From the NCBI GenBank assembly GCA_030323885.1, contig CM059203.1, positions 2,852,001-2,916,000 of the forward strand: a stretch of 64,000 bases of DNA, read 5' to 3'. Positions 33,300 through 44,467 of the stretch are shown in pieces. This DNA comes from Branchipolynoe longqiensis (taxonomy: Eukaryota; Annelida; Polychaeta; Phyllodocida; Polynoidae). The position numbers were made by a program, and so were the translations under genes. The notes beneath the pieces were generated by a model that saw nothing but the letters and a program-made list of their open reading frames with translations, had not been told where the DNA came from and made no database searches. The first letter of the stretch is position 1; each line of letters opens with the position of its first letter.

Positions 33300-34035
33300 T
33301 GCTATGAATAAAAGGACAATATGCCCTGAGTTAGCTTAAACGGAGGGGTTGACCCTGTTTTATTAGCCGTCAGTACAAGTGACCTACCACTACACGTCCA
33401 GATACTGATATAGCCTCTAGCTACTATATGGGGTTGGTCCATTTCAGGCAAAGTTCCCCAGACGTGTCTGCTGCTACCAGTCCTGTCGGCCATAATTGAA
33501 CAATGCGAACACGGATAAATGATATATATACATTTGGATTTTTTAATGAACAGAAAATGACAATCGTACATGCTTGAGTATATAATGAGAGAAAGCCCTG
33601 AGATGCTTTAACCCTATAGTTCTAGTCTCTTATTGTGGGGTGGGCGGGATGGCAGAATAGAGAGGTCCGTCGGCGTCCACCCCCAAATCGTAGTGGCAGA
33701 GTTTTCAGTTTTGCGCGCCTTATATAGCAGCTGGCCGGGTCCGAAACGTCACTACTACGTCCAGTTTTCGTAACTGCGTAGTAGATTTTGGCTGCTGACG
33801 TTGTATCTAATTTACATATGCAAATCCACCAGCTCTCGCCCGTGGTTACTCGGCGTAGTTACAAAAGACCCGCTCGGCGATGTATACGTCGATCTATATA
33901 TTTAGTGTTAAGGTTCAAATACAGGTGGCGCCAGCGGCCGTTGAATAGGTATCCGACTACGCCTTGTTCGATTACCCATGTTGCGAGCAACATCGACAAT
34001 GACACACCTGAATCAGTAAGTGCACAGGCTTCCCG
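33300..34035. other. Intron, no repeat family recognised
   Basis: Between two exons of the minus-strand gene. Short frames on both strands have no exon-like borders. Confidence 0.5.
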
Positions 34036-34039
34036 TGTG

Positions 34040-34325
34040 GAAGGTCAAGACTTTGAATCCCGGCCAACGAGTCAAACCAATGACTTACAAAATTGATACT
34101 TGTCGCTACCTAGCCTGGTGTTCAGCATTACTAGGATAGGGAAAAGACTAGTCAGCTCAGTGTCAGGATAATGAGTCTGAGTGGGAAATCGGAGCATTGT
34201 GCTGTTGGCCTGGTCTCGCAATTGGATACCATTGTAAAGTTGCCATAAGTGTGCAATGTCACAAGTGGGTACCTATCCTGATATAACCACAGATGTTGCC
34301 AGGATGTAAAACCCTAACAAATATA
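34040..34325 (+). mobile_element. SINE-A, abutting an exon
   Basis: From GAAGGTCAAGACTTTGAATC to GGATGTAAAACCCTAACAAA. Its tail ends only about 10 bp from the donor site of exon 34336-34424 on the opposite strand. Confidence 0.85.
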
Positions 34326-34335
34326 CAAAACAAAC

Positions 34336-34424
34336 CTGTGTGATGGAACGAAACGGCCAGGAGGGCGCTTGTTACTCCTCCAGGGCACGTCACTGAACCC
34401 TCCGCATACACTGTTAGTCGCGCC
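34336..34424 (-). CDS. BTB-BACK-TLDc gene, exon with TLDc CGGF motif
   Basis: Acceptor CCTATCCATTGCAG at 34425 and donor CACAG/GTTTGT at 34336/34335. 89 nt encode NSVCGGFSDVPWRSNKRPPG and FVPSH plus AG. This is the second TLDc strand (VCGGFSDVPW). Phase 0 in, two nt out, joining R-AFLFTL perfectly. The donor GTTTGT is the weakest of the gene. Confidence 0.94.
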
Positions 34425-34486
34425 CTGCAATGGATAGGTGAAATGTGGTATTAATATAGGCATAATATGTTTGTACTACATGTATA

Positions 34487-34842
34487 TCAAAGTTGCAAAG
34501 TCCGATGGGTTTTGAGTTTCTGTCATTTTCTGAGATAAACATATTAGGCTGATCGTTATAATCTACCCTACTTTCACTTGAAGTAACTCTTATTTTAAAT
34601 AGCTAAGTTTTGAGATATTTGAACTGCAAACAAGCAAAATTAGTTTTGGCAAGCACGCCAAAACTCTGACACCATAGGTTTGTGCAGTAATAGGTTCTAT
34701 TAAATTGCCTCAGTATTCCCTTCTATGTGGTGACAGATGTTTAACAAGTGCACCAGTATTTAAGTTAGATATGTAGAATCAAATTGAGATACTTGTTTTG
34801 GTTTTGAAAATTTGATGCTTCATTGGACTGTGCAGGTTTAAA
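34487..34842 (+). mobile_element. MITE-P, degraded ends
   Basis: CAAAGTTGCAAAGTCCGATG to TTGGACTGTGCAGGTTTAA, with the usual interior. Confidence 0.85.
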
Positions 34843-34923
34843 TCTGCGGCGTCTGCACCACGTATTAGTATATATCTATGCTGATAGTGCTGCGGGATTG
34901 AAAAATCCCGGAAATCTGAAGCC

Positions 34924-35464
34924 TTAAAGCTGCATAGTCCGTTGAAGCGACAAATTTTCAAAACCAAAACAATTATCTGGAATTGATTCTACATATCTAG
35001 CTTAGATACTGATGCATGTATTAAGCATTTGTTGCCACATAGCAGGGAATACTGAGGCAATTTAATAGAAGCTGTTACTGCTGTAGTGGTCTGCACTGAC
35101 CTCTCGGGCATGGAGCCGCATAGACAGGTAGGCATGGGTAGTATGGTGATGTCAGGGAGCCTAGGTGGTGTAATGGTTAGCACACTGGCCCGGAATGCAA
35201 AGAGATGTGGGTTCGAGTCCCGCTCTAGGCGCAGTATTTCCCATTTTCATCACCCCCACGACACTGCTAAAGCCTATGGTGTCAGAGTTTTGGCGTGCTT
35301 GCCAAAAGTAATTTGACATGTTTTCACTTCAAATATCTCAAAACATAACTGTTTAAAATAAACAGGACTTGAAGCTAAAGTAATGTTGATTATAACGGTC
35401 AGGTTAATCTATTTATCTCAGAAAAATTACAGAAACTCAACACCATCGGACCATGCAACTTTAA
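34924..35464 (-). mobile_element. MITE-P split by SINE-D
   Basis: TTAAAGCTGCATAGTCCGTT to ATCGGACCATGCAACTTTAA. Interrupted at 35079-35262. Confidence 0.9.
35079..35262 (+). mobile_element. SINE-D with single 5' module
   Basis: A 5' module (TGACCTCTCGGGCATGGAGC) is followed by a tRNA-Gln-like part: GCCTAGGTGGTGTAATGGTT at 35158, B box GGGTTCGAGTCCCGC, and 3' stem TCTAGGC pairing with GCCTAGG. The flanks both carry ACTGCT. The acceptor stem and both internal promoter boxes look intact, so this copy could be transcribed. In the copy at 381-776 the 5' module is repeated four times. Confidence 0.85.
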
Positions 35465-35589
35465 CTGACCATCACAATAGATATTTTCCGTTGAGGATGC
35501 GCAGTGAGCTGCAACGACCAATATTAGTTCTTGTAACTTCCACCAGAGGGCAGTACACACCAAAAATGCTGAATATAGGCTAAGTTTTG

Positions 35590-35911
35590 TCAGTTGGGAG
35601 TTTGAAGCAAGTTTAATCTTTTGAGATATTTGAAGTGAAACTATGCCAAATTAATGTTGGTGTTTATGTCAATATCTTGACCAAATTGGTTTTGAAAATT
35701 TGATGTGATCATCATACTATTACAGATTGAAGTGTTTTGATTGTGAAAATTTGATGTTTTTATCGGACAATGCAGCCTTAAATTCAATTCAATTCAATTA
35801 TTTATTTCAGACTCAGGATTATATTAACTAAGTGCTTTGTTTTGAAAATTTGATGCTTTCATCATACAATTACAGATTGAAGTATTTGATGTTTTTTGGG
35901 GTTTTTTTTTT
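35590..35911. repeat. MITE-P scraps and LINE tail
   Basis: Short MITE-P end pieces (TTTTGAAAATTTGATG, CGGACAATGCAGCCTTAA) surround a minus-strand CR1-like LINE tail at 35778-35826 (AATTCAATTCAATTATTTAT, CAGACTCAGGATTATA). Confidence 0.65.
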
Positions 35912-36216
35912 TGGTCCATTAGTTGTTTAAGCAGGGGAAATTTCAGTCATAGACGACTGGTCTTCCTCATTCCACTGCTGGTCGATAGAAAGCCCGAGCC
36001 TACACTTTTACCGACCCAAGGGATTTTTAACCTCCCACACCACATAGACATGGTATGAGAGCAACCGGCCTTTTATGACGCTGTAAGTTATACACAGCAG
36101 TGGAAATCCAAATTGGCAGAGCTGGGGGCATGGGGAATCGAACCGCCGACCCTCAAATTAGGAGTCTGACCTAGAAAAAAGTCAGACACTCTAACCACTC
36201 CGCCACAGAGAACGCC
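35912..36216 (-). mobile_element. SINE-B, tail type 1
   Basis: From the tail (GGTCCATTAGTTGTTTAAGC, TTCCTCATTCCACTGCTGGT) to the head (CCGCCACAGAGAACGCC). Inserted in MITE-P-derived sequence. Confidence 0.92.
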
Positions 36217-36392
36217 AAATTTGATGTTTTTATCAGACAATACAGCCTTAAGTTCTTTGTGTTGAAAATGTGATGCTTTTATCGGACTATGCAGCTTTTA
36301 AGTGCTTGTTGTCTTATCTGGGCTCAGTTAGAACTCATGACAGTACCAAGCCCGAGATATTCTCTTTAATAGGAAAGATAATAGCGGCATTG

Positions 36393-36672
36393 ACGCGGAG
36401 TGGTTACAGTGTCTGACTTTTTTCTAGGTCGGACTTCTAATCTGAAGGTCAGTGGTTCGATTCCCCATGCCTCCACCTCTGACAATTTGGATTTCCACTG
36501 CTGTGTGTAACTTCCAGCGTCATCAAAGGCCAGTTGTTCTCATACCATGTCTATGTGGTGTGGGAGGTTAAAAATTCCTTGGGTCGGTAAAAGTGTAGGC
36601 TCGGGTTTTCTATGGACAAACTGTCTAATGGTGAGAACAAGTCTATTCAGACTTATCCATGATAGGCAGTAT
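36393..36672 (+). mobile_element. SINE-B, tail type 2
   Basis: GCGGAGTGGTTACAGTGTCT, then CAGTGGTTCGATTCCCC, to the tail GGACAAACTGTCTAATGGTG. Confidence 0.9.
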
Positions 36673-37023
36673 AGGAGGAGCTACAAATAATAATAAAGAA
36701 AAGACAAGAGAGGCAAATGGATTGGCAACTTTATAATATATCTCGACCAATGGCTCGGAATACCCGTACCGGTAACAAAAATAAAAATAAAAAACAAGCG
36801 AGTGGGGCGAAGCTGGTGCACCGATGGTGTATTTATAGGCCAGCGCAGGACCGAATCACCGCCGGGCAGGCTCGCAGCAAAAGGCATAGTGCCAAAATCA
36901 ATAGACCATTTCGTAATAACCTTGGTTAACATTCGAAGAGAAGCATAATGTATTTTACGCCTACCTATACTCGCATAATTCTTTATACGCCTTATATATC
37001 TTCAGGAAATTGCCACGGCTGAA

Positions 37024-37215
37024 ATTAGTGCAGCGGTATGGCCATATTTCACATTCATAAGGTCGGGCCAAAACCATCTCGCAAGGCACGGTGAGAAGAA
37101 AAGAAGGCGGACAAAGGAAGAGGTTGGAAGACAACGACAGTGAATGGACAGGCCTGGAGTTCGGCAAGTCTCAGAGGGCAGTGGAGAACAAGGGCCAGGA
37201 CCCAGTGTTATTGAG
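37024..37215 (+). mobile_element. Decayed LINE C-terminus
   Basis: With one stop codon inside, the frame reads RYGHISHS, GRAKTISQGTVRRKEGGQRK and RLEDNDSEWTGLEFGKSQRA. This is the basic, Trp-containing C-terminal tail common in non-LTR retrotransposon ORF2 proteins. A distinct family from the RTE copies at 43960 and 60285. Confidence 0.75.
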
Positions 37216-37284
37216 CCAAAACGTGTTATTGAGCCAAAACGTGTTTAGAGCGGGATTTCCAGTTTAGCGGCAAAAAGTCTGTAT

Positions 37285-37785
37285 GCGACGGGCGGTGTTA
37301 CGCTAACACCGCGTGTTTACGGTCCGCTACACTAAACCCGCTTCATAGCATGTTTAAGGTTGGTGTTAGGGTTACGTTAAGCCCAAATTGAATGCTATCA
37401 TATTTAACAGAATTAAATACACAATAAGTGAAATTTGATCAATTTAACCCTAAAAGCGAACCGATATTAATGCCACCTCCGCGTTAATCATATTGTCAAA
37501 TCGACGAATGTAAACAAAACAAATCGCCACCACCGCCGCGTCGACATCAATATCCATACTGGCCGCTGCCGCAGTGCTGGCTGGTGCCCGGCGGTGTTCC
37601 GGCAGTGTTGGATACCGATTAGGCGGTGATCGCCGGGAACCGGCTGCAAGGGATTCACGTTTAGCTAACACGCACCGTTTAGGCGCCTCTGCATACGGCA
37701 TGACATACTTCGCGTGGGCGGTGATAGCTAAACGCATTTACCGGATAACACCAATCGACGCTAACACCACGTCCTGCATATGGCC
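37285..37785. mobile_element. Foldback-like tract (GGTGTTAGCG words)
   Basis: TAACACCGCGTGTT, TTTAGCTAACACGCACCG and GACGCTAACACCACG recur in both directions. Outer parts GTATGCGACGGGCGGTGTTA and (complement) ATATGCAGGACGTGGTGTTA may be its ends. Same style as the FB elements but without a clear TTAAGCCCC end. Confidence 0.5.
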
Positions 37786-37879
37786 CCAGGGGGAAATGCA
37801 GAAAACTGGTTGCAAAGTCATCTGTGGTACCATAATGAACTTAACGGTTGAAGGATTGATGATGGATAGACATTGGAGA

Positions 37880-38240
37880 GGACACCCACAAAGGCCACTA
37901 TCGCTCCGGTGGCGCCACCTTCAGGAACCTGGCTCGTTACCCATACGCTCGATAGGTGGCGAAACAATATCAAATTTCCCGCCAATTCGGTCACGTGATC
38001 CTACGCCGGTTTGAACTCCACGCACAACAGTCACAGCCGCCGCCATCCTCGCACCATCCAGCTTTCTTCGCCCACCCACCCACACCATTAGATATAGCTT
38101 GAATCTATAGGGTTGAGGGTTCGAGTCCCACCCGATCCATTCATCAGCAGTGGACCCGAGGAAGCAGAATGATGGCGGTTCCGGTTCCATCAACTCATAC
38201 CTGTACCAATGACATAACCGATAAAATAAAGCCATTGTAC
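37880..38240. mobile_element. LTR-like repeat with tRNA-like B box, copy 3
   Basis: Shares TTTCCCGCCAATTCGGTCAC, CCACCCACCCACACC and GGGTTGAGGGTTCGAGTCCC with the repeats at 45262-45781 and 50826-51287. It then has AATAAAGCCATTG. GGTTCGAGTCC is a perfect pol III B-box-like string. Confidence 0.55.
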
Positions 38241-38518
38241 CAAATGCTGTCTCGTGTTGTGAATTATATGACTTCCGGGCTCCGTCGACCTCCATATGTG
38301 AGCAAAGAAATAGTTCTTTTTTTGCCTTAACCAGCAGGCATTAGAGGCCCAATAGGGCCTAGGTCAGCCAGAAGAGGATCTGTAAGTTAATGATGTGAAG
38401 TGCCGGCATGTGATTGGGTGCAGGGGAAAAAACCTGAACATTTTCTTACGTTATCATGGGGACACACAGCATCCCACTGAGTCGCGAGAGGGATGCAAAT
38501 AGTGTACTTCAGAGGTGT

Positions 38519-38650
38519 TTCGGTGGCCAGAAAAAAACCCGAAATTAAACAAAAAAAACGGAATTCCGGTTGTGGCAGCCAGAAAAAAACCCGGAATTTA
38601 ACACAAAAAAACGGAATTCCGGTTTCGGCGGCCAGAAAAAAACGGAGAAA
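38519..38650. repeat. ~55-bp tandem repeat, 2.4 units
   Basis: GGCCAGAAAAAAACCCGAAA and AAACGGAATTCCGGTT repeat with small changes. GGAATTCCGG is self-complementary. Confidence 0.85.
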
Positions 38651-38733
38651 TCACATGCCTGGAAGTGTTATTGTTTTGAAAATTTGACACTTTCATCGAA
38701 GTATGCAGCTTTAGCTTACAGGCCCTAACTCAC

Positions 38734-38851
38734 CTCTATGACCGTCAAGGTTGGCGCATGCCCGTCACACTCTCGGTGGAAGTCCGCAGCAGCAAAGCCG
38801 TCACGTGACGCACGGTACAGCAGCCGCCATGTTTGTTTGACATCACCACAC
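38734..38851 (-). CDS. BTB-BACK-TLDc gene, exon opening TLDc
   Basis: Acceptor TCCTGGCTGCAG at 38852 and donor ATAGAG/GTGAGT at 38734/38733. 118 nt encode CGDVKQTWRLLYRASRDGF and ADFHRECDGHAPTLTVIE: the classic start of TLDc (W+LLY+AS+DGFS..FH..CDG). One nt completes Trp with the previous exon; it leaves in phase 0. Confidence 0.95.
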
Positions 38852-38874
38852 CTGCAGCCAGGAGTGAACGCTCA

Positions 38875-39105
38875 GGGTTTTACATCCTAGCAACATCTGA
38901 ACTCAAGTCAATACAACCACCAACTTGTGACAGTGCACACTTGTGCCGGCTTTATAGTGCTGCCCATTGAGATGCCATGCTGCTTACACCATGATCTAAT
39001 ATCCCAGTTGGTCAGGTTATCTCGATACTGGCCCAAAAACTAATCCTTGTACTATCCTAGTAATTTGAGCACTAGGGAACGTATTGAAAGGTATCACTTT
39101 TCTAA
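38875..39105 (-). mobile_element. SINE-A, diverged
   Basis: GGGTTTTACATCCTAGCAAC to AGGTATCACTTTTC. Several blocks are mutated and there is no head. Confidence 0.75.
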
Positions 39106-39275
39106 GTCTTTCAGCAATCTTCTCCCAGAAAGTGTATGCGTACAGGTTTCTACATTGGTGTATCCCATCCCATCATGCACTAGACGGACCTACACAGTCT
39201 TTGTGCAAGCTTTAATGTCTTTGCTACTTATATTCTATCGTCCGTGTCGATGACAGAAAACTTAAGTCTGTGACA

Positions 39276-39966
39276 TTGTATGTATTTATGTATGTATGCA
39301 TGCAGGTGTATGTATGTATGTATGTATGTATGTATGTATGTATGTATGGATGTATGTATGTATGTATGTATGTATGGATGTATGGATGTATGTATGTATG
39401 TATTTATGTATGTATGCATGCGTGCATGTGTATGTATGTATGTATGGATGTATGTATGTATGTATGGATGTATGTTTAACCATCGGGCTATTCCACCCCC
39501 GGATGTATGTATGGATGTATGGATGTATGTATGTATGTATGTATGTATGTATGTATGGATGGATGTATGGATGGATGTATGCATGTATGTATGGATGTAT
39601 GTATGTATGGATGTATGTATGTATGGATGTATGTATGTATGGATGGATGTATGGATGGATGTATGGATGTATGTATGGATGTATGTATGGATGTATGTAT
39701 GCATGGATGTATGTATGTATGTATGGATGTATGTATGTATGTATGGATGGATGTATGTATGTATGGATGGATGTATGGATGGATGTATGTATGTATGTAT
39801 GCATGTATATATGGATGGATGTATGTATGGATGTATGAATGTATGTATGTATGTATGGATGTATGTATGGATGTATGTATGTATTGATGGATGGATGTAT
39901 GTATGGATGTATGTATGTATCTATGTATGTATGTATGTATGTATGTATGGATGGATGGATGCATGC
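39276..39966. repeat. (TATG)n / (GGATGTATG)n microsatellite
   Basis: About 690 bp of TATG and TATGGATG in an intron, interrupted once at 39475-39502 by TTTAACCATCGGGCTATTCC. Frames of more than 150 codons on both strands come from the repeat and are not genes. Confidence 0.97.
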
Positions 39967-39989
39967 AAGTATCTTCCTACCGATCTCTC

Positions 39990-40140
39990 TCCTTACGTAT
40001 CGACATATCTACCTCTTTCTCTCTAGCTACCTCTCTCTAGCTAGCTACCTATCTCTCTAGCTAGCTACCTATCTATCTAGCTACCTATCTAGCTACCTAT
40101 CTAGCTACCTACCTAGCTACCTACCTATCATTCTATCTAT
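39990..40140. repeat. (CTAT)n / CTAGCTAC repeat
   Basis: CTCTAGCTAGCTACCTATCT-type repeats, adjacent to the TATG array. Confidence 0.9.
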
Positions 40141-40144
40141 CGGT

Positions 40145-40231
40145 CATTGGTTTGACTCGACTGGGAATCAAACTCCCGGCCTTCTGTACAGGAACCCTAC
40201 ACTCTACCAATTCAGCCACCGCGTTCAGTCA
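40145..40231 (-). mobile_element. SINE-A head only
   Basis: TTGGTTTGACTCGACTGGGA to ATTCAGCCACCGCGTTC. Only the tRNA-like end remains, second head type. Confidence 0.8.
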
Positions 40232-40271
40232 GCGCCAGAGGATGAGTGAGTACGGATGTTGCTATAGTTAC

Positions 40272-40412
40272 CATGAGTTGAGCAGTCGCTGGTGTTGCAG
40301 CCGGTCACCGGTGAGCAGCTCAGAGCCAGCGAACAGATTGTGGGAGATACGCGGGCAAAGTCTTTGGTCTGCACTCTGTGAGCAGCTAGCCGGGACAGTG
40401 GCAAACCGGTAC
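40272..40412 (-). CDS. BTB-BACK-TLDc gene, linker exon
   Basis: Acceptor TTGCTTGTTTCGTAG at 40413 and donor CTCATG/GTAACT at 40272/40271. 141 nt encode YRFATVPASCSQSADQRLCP and RISHNLFAGSELLTGDRLQH, then QRLLNS and the first two bases of Trp. It continues LSLE-R-YRFA from the preceding exon and leads into the TLDc domain. Confidence 0.94.
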
Positions 40413-40479
40413 CTACGAAACAAGCAAACAAAGTGTTGGAAACTACAGAAGTTCTTCAATAGAATCTCGACATAGTGTA

Positions 40480-41232
40480 AAAATATATGGATTTTAGGTC
40501 CGGAATTATATATTGGCAGAGGGCATGATTATCCTCGGGCGACGGAGTGGGGACCGAGGTTATGTAATAGAAAAGCACTGGGTGCCCCACTCGCTGTGTG
40601 ACATATTAAGCTATGTGAAATATATGTTAGTACATAGTGCCCGAGATAAGGTGATGTTCCTATGTGAGAGACAGTTAATGTTGGATGAAATGTTCCCTCT
40701 ATGCACCCATAAAGAGTGCAAGTGGAGGAAAAGAGCATTTTTAATATATATATTTATTGTAACTGTCTGCAACTACCTGTTACCACAGGGCCGATGGGCA
40801 AGCACACCAGCCACTCTGCATACAGCATGGACACCACCTACAGCTGGGTTGAGTGACAGCCACCCAGGCTGTGGAGGGTGCCTGATTGGCTGGCTGTGGG
40901 ATGCCCAGTCTCCTGCACTCCCTTGCCCCACCTGACCACACTAGCCTCACTTTGATATTAATTATTCAAGAAACTGCTCCAGACACACTGGGCAGAAAGC
41001 ACTCTACTCCTGGCTCTTGAGTGAGACACACTCACCTATAGAGCAGGGACCCAGACACTTAGTCTGATGCTACCACCTTTCATATATACAAACTGAGCTG
41101 TGTGCAACAACCACGGGACTCCGGTTCAATGGGCTGTAGGCACTGATTCATAGACATACTAAAGAGGTAATGAGACTCTGTGTGGACAGAAGGTAAGGGG
41201 TCAGGGTGATAGGTCACTGGTAGGTGAACAGG
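40480..41232. other. Intron, nothing recognised
   Basis: No repeat family or exon-like frame. The 140-codon plus-strand frame at 40513 has no family features. Confidence 0.5.
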
Positions 41233-41588
41233 TTGTTGTTTGTTTTGTTTGTTTGTTGTTGTTTTACGTCCTAGCAACATCTAAGGTCATATCAGGACGG
41301 GTACCGACTTGTGACAGTGCGCACTCATGGCGACTTTATAGTGCTGTCCCACTGGGAAACCAGGCCGCCGGCACCATGACCTGATCCCACTCAGTCACAT
41401 TATCCTGACACTGAGCACACCAGTCCTTGCCCTATCCTAATAATGCCGAGCGCCTGGCTAGGAAGCAACAAGTATCAATTTTAAAGTCATTGGTTTGACT
41501 CGACCGGGACTCGAACCCACGACCCACGACCCCACGGGAGACGGACGGGACGGGAGACGGACGCTCCAACCCACTCGGCCACCCCGTC
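41233..41588 (-). mobile_element. SINE-A, full young-looking copy
   Basis: Complete, with AGGTGAACAGG at 41222-41232 and 41589-41599 as an 11-bp target duplication. The tRNA-like head carries an internal duplication (GACGGACGGGACGGGAGACG). Confidence 0.95.
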
Positions 41589-41599
41589 AGGTGAACAGG

Positions 41600-42329
41600 A
41601 GTTGATGCCAATAAAGCACAACTTCTTCACTGTCAATCTTGCGTGACTTGTCTTCCCTTTCTTCCTTCTGAGTTTGTTTAAGAGGGGCATCAGCTGTGAA
41701 CTGACTGGAGAGAGTTTATGGTATCTCTGGTGCTCAGACGGCCGGGCATACAGAATATTATAATAGTGTCAGCCCTAGAGTCGCTAGCACCCCGGGTAAG
41801 CTGAACTTTGGCGCCTTCGAAAGTATAATTTTTGTTTAATTTAGAATTTTTCGAAATTATATTTGGCGCCTCCCCCCTGGCATGTGGCACTCTGGGTGAC
41901 TGCCCGAGTTGCCGGTACTGTCAGCCGGCCCTGTCTGGATGTCATGTAAAGTGGTTATATAAAAGTGGGATAGGGTGATGAAAGCATCACATTGCCATAA
42001 ACAAAACATTCACCTAGATTCAATCCTATATATCCAACATAGATATTTCGACATGCGATATTTCGAAATATTAAGCAAAGAGTAAAACAACAAATCTTAA
42101 AACAAAACCTTTTTTTATGGCATTTGACCCGGAGAGTAAATTGCAACTCGCCAGAGAGCCAAATCTCTCGGTAGGTTAATATTGATGGCCGTGAGGGATT
42201 CTCAGACTAGGGTGCTGCCACCTGCCGGATTATCATGGAACAGGGTAAGTGTAGTGGAAGGATATGACAGGCACACCACCTAGTGGGAGTAGGGCTCATT
42301 ACAGTGCTTTCCCATGAAATATACATGCA
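41600..42329. other. Intron, nothing firm recognised
   Basis: Short weak frames only. No repeat family identified apart from edges of the core-208 element that follows. Confidence 0.4.
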
Positions 42330-42836
42330 GTGCTGGTGATGAGGATTCCGAGGGACACCAGTTTGCCAGGGACACTTCCATTCAAATGCATTGTTAACGG
42401 CCGTGAGCAAATCTTCATACAGAAGAAGTCAAATATCTCCCAAATTACACCATCTAGAAACAAATCACTTGGTACACATATAGAAAACATCTTTACCATA
42501 AAGACTATATTAAATTTATAAGGTCAGGGTTCTTGAATTCTATTAATTTTGAATAAAACTAACGTTTTGTACTGCGCGTACCGTCAAACTCAAGGCATTG
42601 TCAATGGCAGTGAGCAATCTGCATACATAAAATACAGAAGAAGTCAAATATCTCTCAAATTACACCATCTAGAAACAAATCGTTTGGTACACATATAGAA
42701 AACATCTTTACCAAAAACATTATATTAAATTTATAAGGTTAGTGACGACGCTGTTCGATTTTGACGCATGTGCAGAAGCGATGTGTCCCTCGCAAACTGG
42801 TGTCCCTGGGAAACCGCAACACTGCCACCCAAAGAC
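42330..42836. mobile_element. TIR element with 208-bp core, diverged
   Basis: GAGGGACACCAGTTTGCCAG at 42350 and ATGTGTCCCTCGCAAACTGG at 42780 are inverted ends as at 18973. Two core units (CACCATCTAGAAACAAATC, ACACATATAGAAAACATCTT) lie between. Confidence 0.85.
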
Positions 42837-42842
42837 AAACAC

Positions 42843-43018
42843 GTTCCCTAGCCCACCCTGCCTGCTGTACCATTGAAAGAAGGGGGCAGGTTCCCTAGCC
42901 CACCCTGACTGCTGTACATTGAAACAAGGGGACAGGTTCCCTAGCCCACCCTGACTGTTGTACCATTGAAACAAGGTGACAGGTTCCCTAGCCCACCCTG
43001 ACTGCTGTACCATCAACT
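42843..43018. repeat. 47-bp tandem repeat, about 3.7 units
   Basis: GTTCCCTAGCCCACCCTG starts at 42843, 42890, 42936 and 42983. Confidence 0.92.
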
Positions 43019-43320
43019 ACAATGTACGGCAATTATAGTGTATTATCTCTTAATGTTAATAATGAGCGGGAGATATACACGGTGTAAATAGTACATATTA
43101 CGCTAAGTGGCGCGTCTTGTCATACATTGTCTTTGATAACACACAAGCTGTATACTCTCGTAATTATTCTGCTCTACTGTCTTGTCTGTGTGTCGCGCTC
43201 TCTAGATATATGTATATATGTACATGCATAAATATATATACAGTATATATCCCAATAGACACGCATTGCGTGAGTGCAGACACATGGATGCGCATCTATT
43301 CAAAGTTAAAGAATTTCATG

Positions 43321-43487
43321 GATTTGTTTTTGTTGTGCCTCTGAAATAAAGTGGGATTTTCTTATTTTATGTGCATTCAGTCTGAATATGATCGTGAATT
43401 TTCATTTGTTTTTGTTGTGCCTCTGAAATAAAATGGGATTGTCTTATTTTATGTGCATTCAGTCTGAATATGATCGTAAATTTGTGC
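43321..43487. repeat. ~83-bp direct duplication
   Basis: TTTTTGTTGTGCCTCTGAAA through CAGTCTGAATATGATCGT occurs twice in a row with a few changes. Confidence 0.88.
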
Positions 43488-43959
43488 ATGCTTTCAATCT
43501 TGAAATAGGGGTGTGCTTCTATTGGGTAGGGTGCTTCTATTTGGACATATACGGTATATATATAAAGTATATATGTATAAACTATATATTTGAATCCAAT
43601 TATCTCACCAACCCAAACTATTATATATAACAATCAATATGCAAAAATGTTTTTTTCACTTATATAGTTCTTTCTTATTGTATAATAAGCTTAGTTCTTC
43701 GAGCGATTGACAAGCTGACCACCAGTCCCCATGTGGCCGGCACAATACCTGCTCTTCACCACCCGCTACGCTCAGCTTCAGGTGTTTGAGGTGAGGACCC
43801 TCGGTTATCCGTAACCGGAAGTACGGCATTGGCCGGAGCCAACCCTTAATTGGACACCCATGGAAGAAGTCAGGCGTAGGACCGGACAAATTCGTCTCAT
43901 GTAGCGATCAAACAAGATTTCAGAGATCAAATAAAACTATTACTCTTCAATAGTAGCAC

Positions 43960-44386
43960 TAATCTACTCTAATGTATGGGGCAGAGACATGGACAATCTC
44001 TAAGAAAATGTACAAACGTTTAGCAGCATTTGAGATGTGGACTTATCGAAGGATGATGAAAATATCATGGACAAAGAAGATCACCAACAAAGAAGTTCTC
44101 AGAAAAATTAAAAATAAGAAAAGCTTGTTTGCCACTATACAGACAAAGAAACTTATTTATTTTGGCCACATCATTCGTCAGAGTTCAATATACCGTACAT
44201 TGTTGGAAGGGAAGGTGAATGGCAGCAGAGGGAGAGGGAGACCAAGAACATCATGGTTTACAAATATTTCACAGTGGACAGGCTTGAATTATTCACAGTC
44301 TATCAGAACAGCACAACATCGGGACAAGTGGAGAACCATTGCATCCAACCCTCGACTAGAGGACGGAACTATTGATTGATTGATTG
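43960..44386 (+). mobile_element. RTE-type LINE, 3' end, copy 1
   Basis: Frame STLMYGAETWTISKKMYKRL, then AFEMWTYRRMMKISW, KKLIYFGHIIRQSS and GRGRPRTSW ends at 44379. This is the C-terminal tail of RTE-clade ORF2 (the YGxETW and W+R...GRxR pattern). The element ends in the short repeat (ATTG)n, as RTE elements do, and AGTAGCAC at 43952-43959 and 44387-44394 is an 8-bp target duplication. It is severely 5'-truncated and lies in the 44467-40413 intron. Confidence 0.92.
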
Positions 44387-44467
44387 AGTAGCACCGAACC
44401 GCTTTCGGACGGCTATTTATAATCTGTGTGTCCCAGTTAATATGAAATGTAGATGAAATAATTGTAC

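Noticed and set aside
39228..40060. Long frames of MYVCMDG or IHTYIHP type
   Set aside because: Pure translation of the TATG microsatellite on both strands.
40513..40935. 140-codon plus-strand frame
   Set aside because: No domain, no codon bias, lies in an intron of the opposite-strand gene.
43656..43889. Possible minus-strand exon (FFHGCPIKGW, HLKHLKLSVAGGEEQ) with a GTATTG donor-like site
   Set aside because: Exons 44468-44577 and 40272-40412 join in phase without it, and it has no good acceptor.
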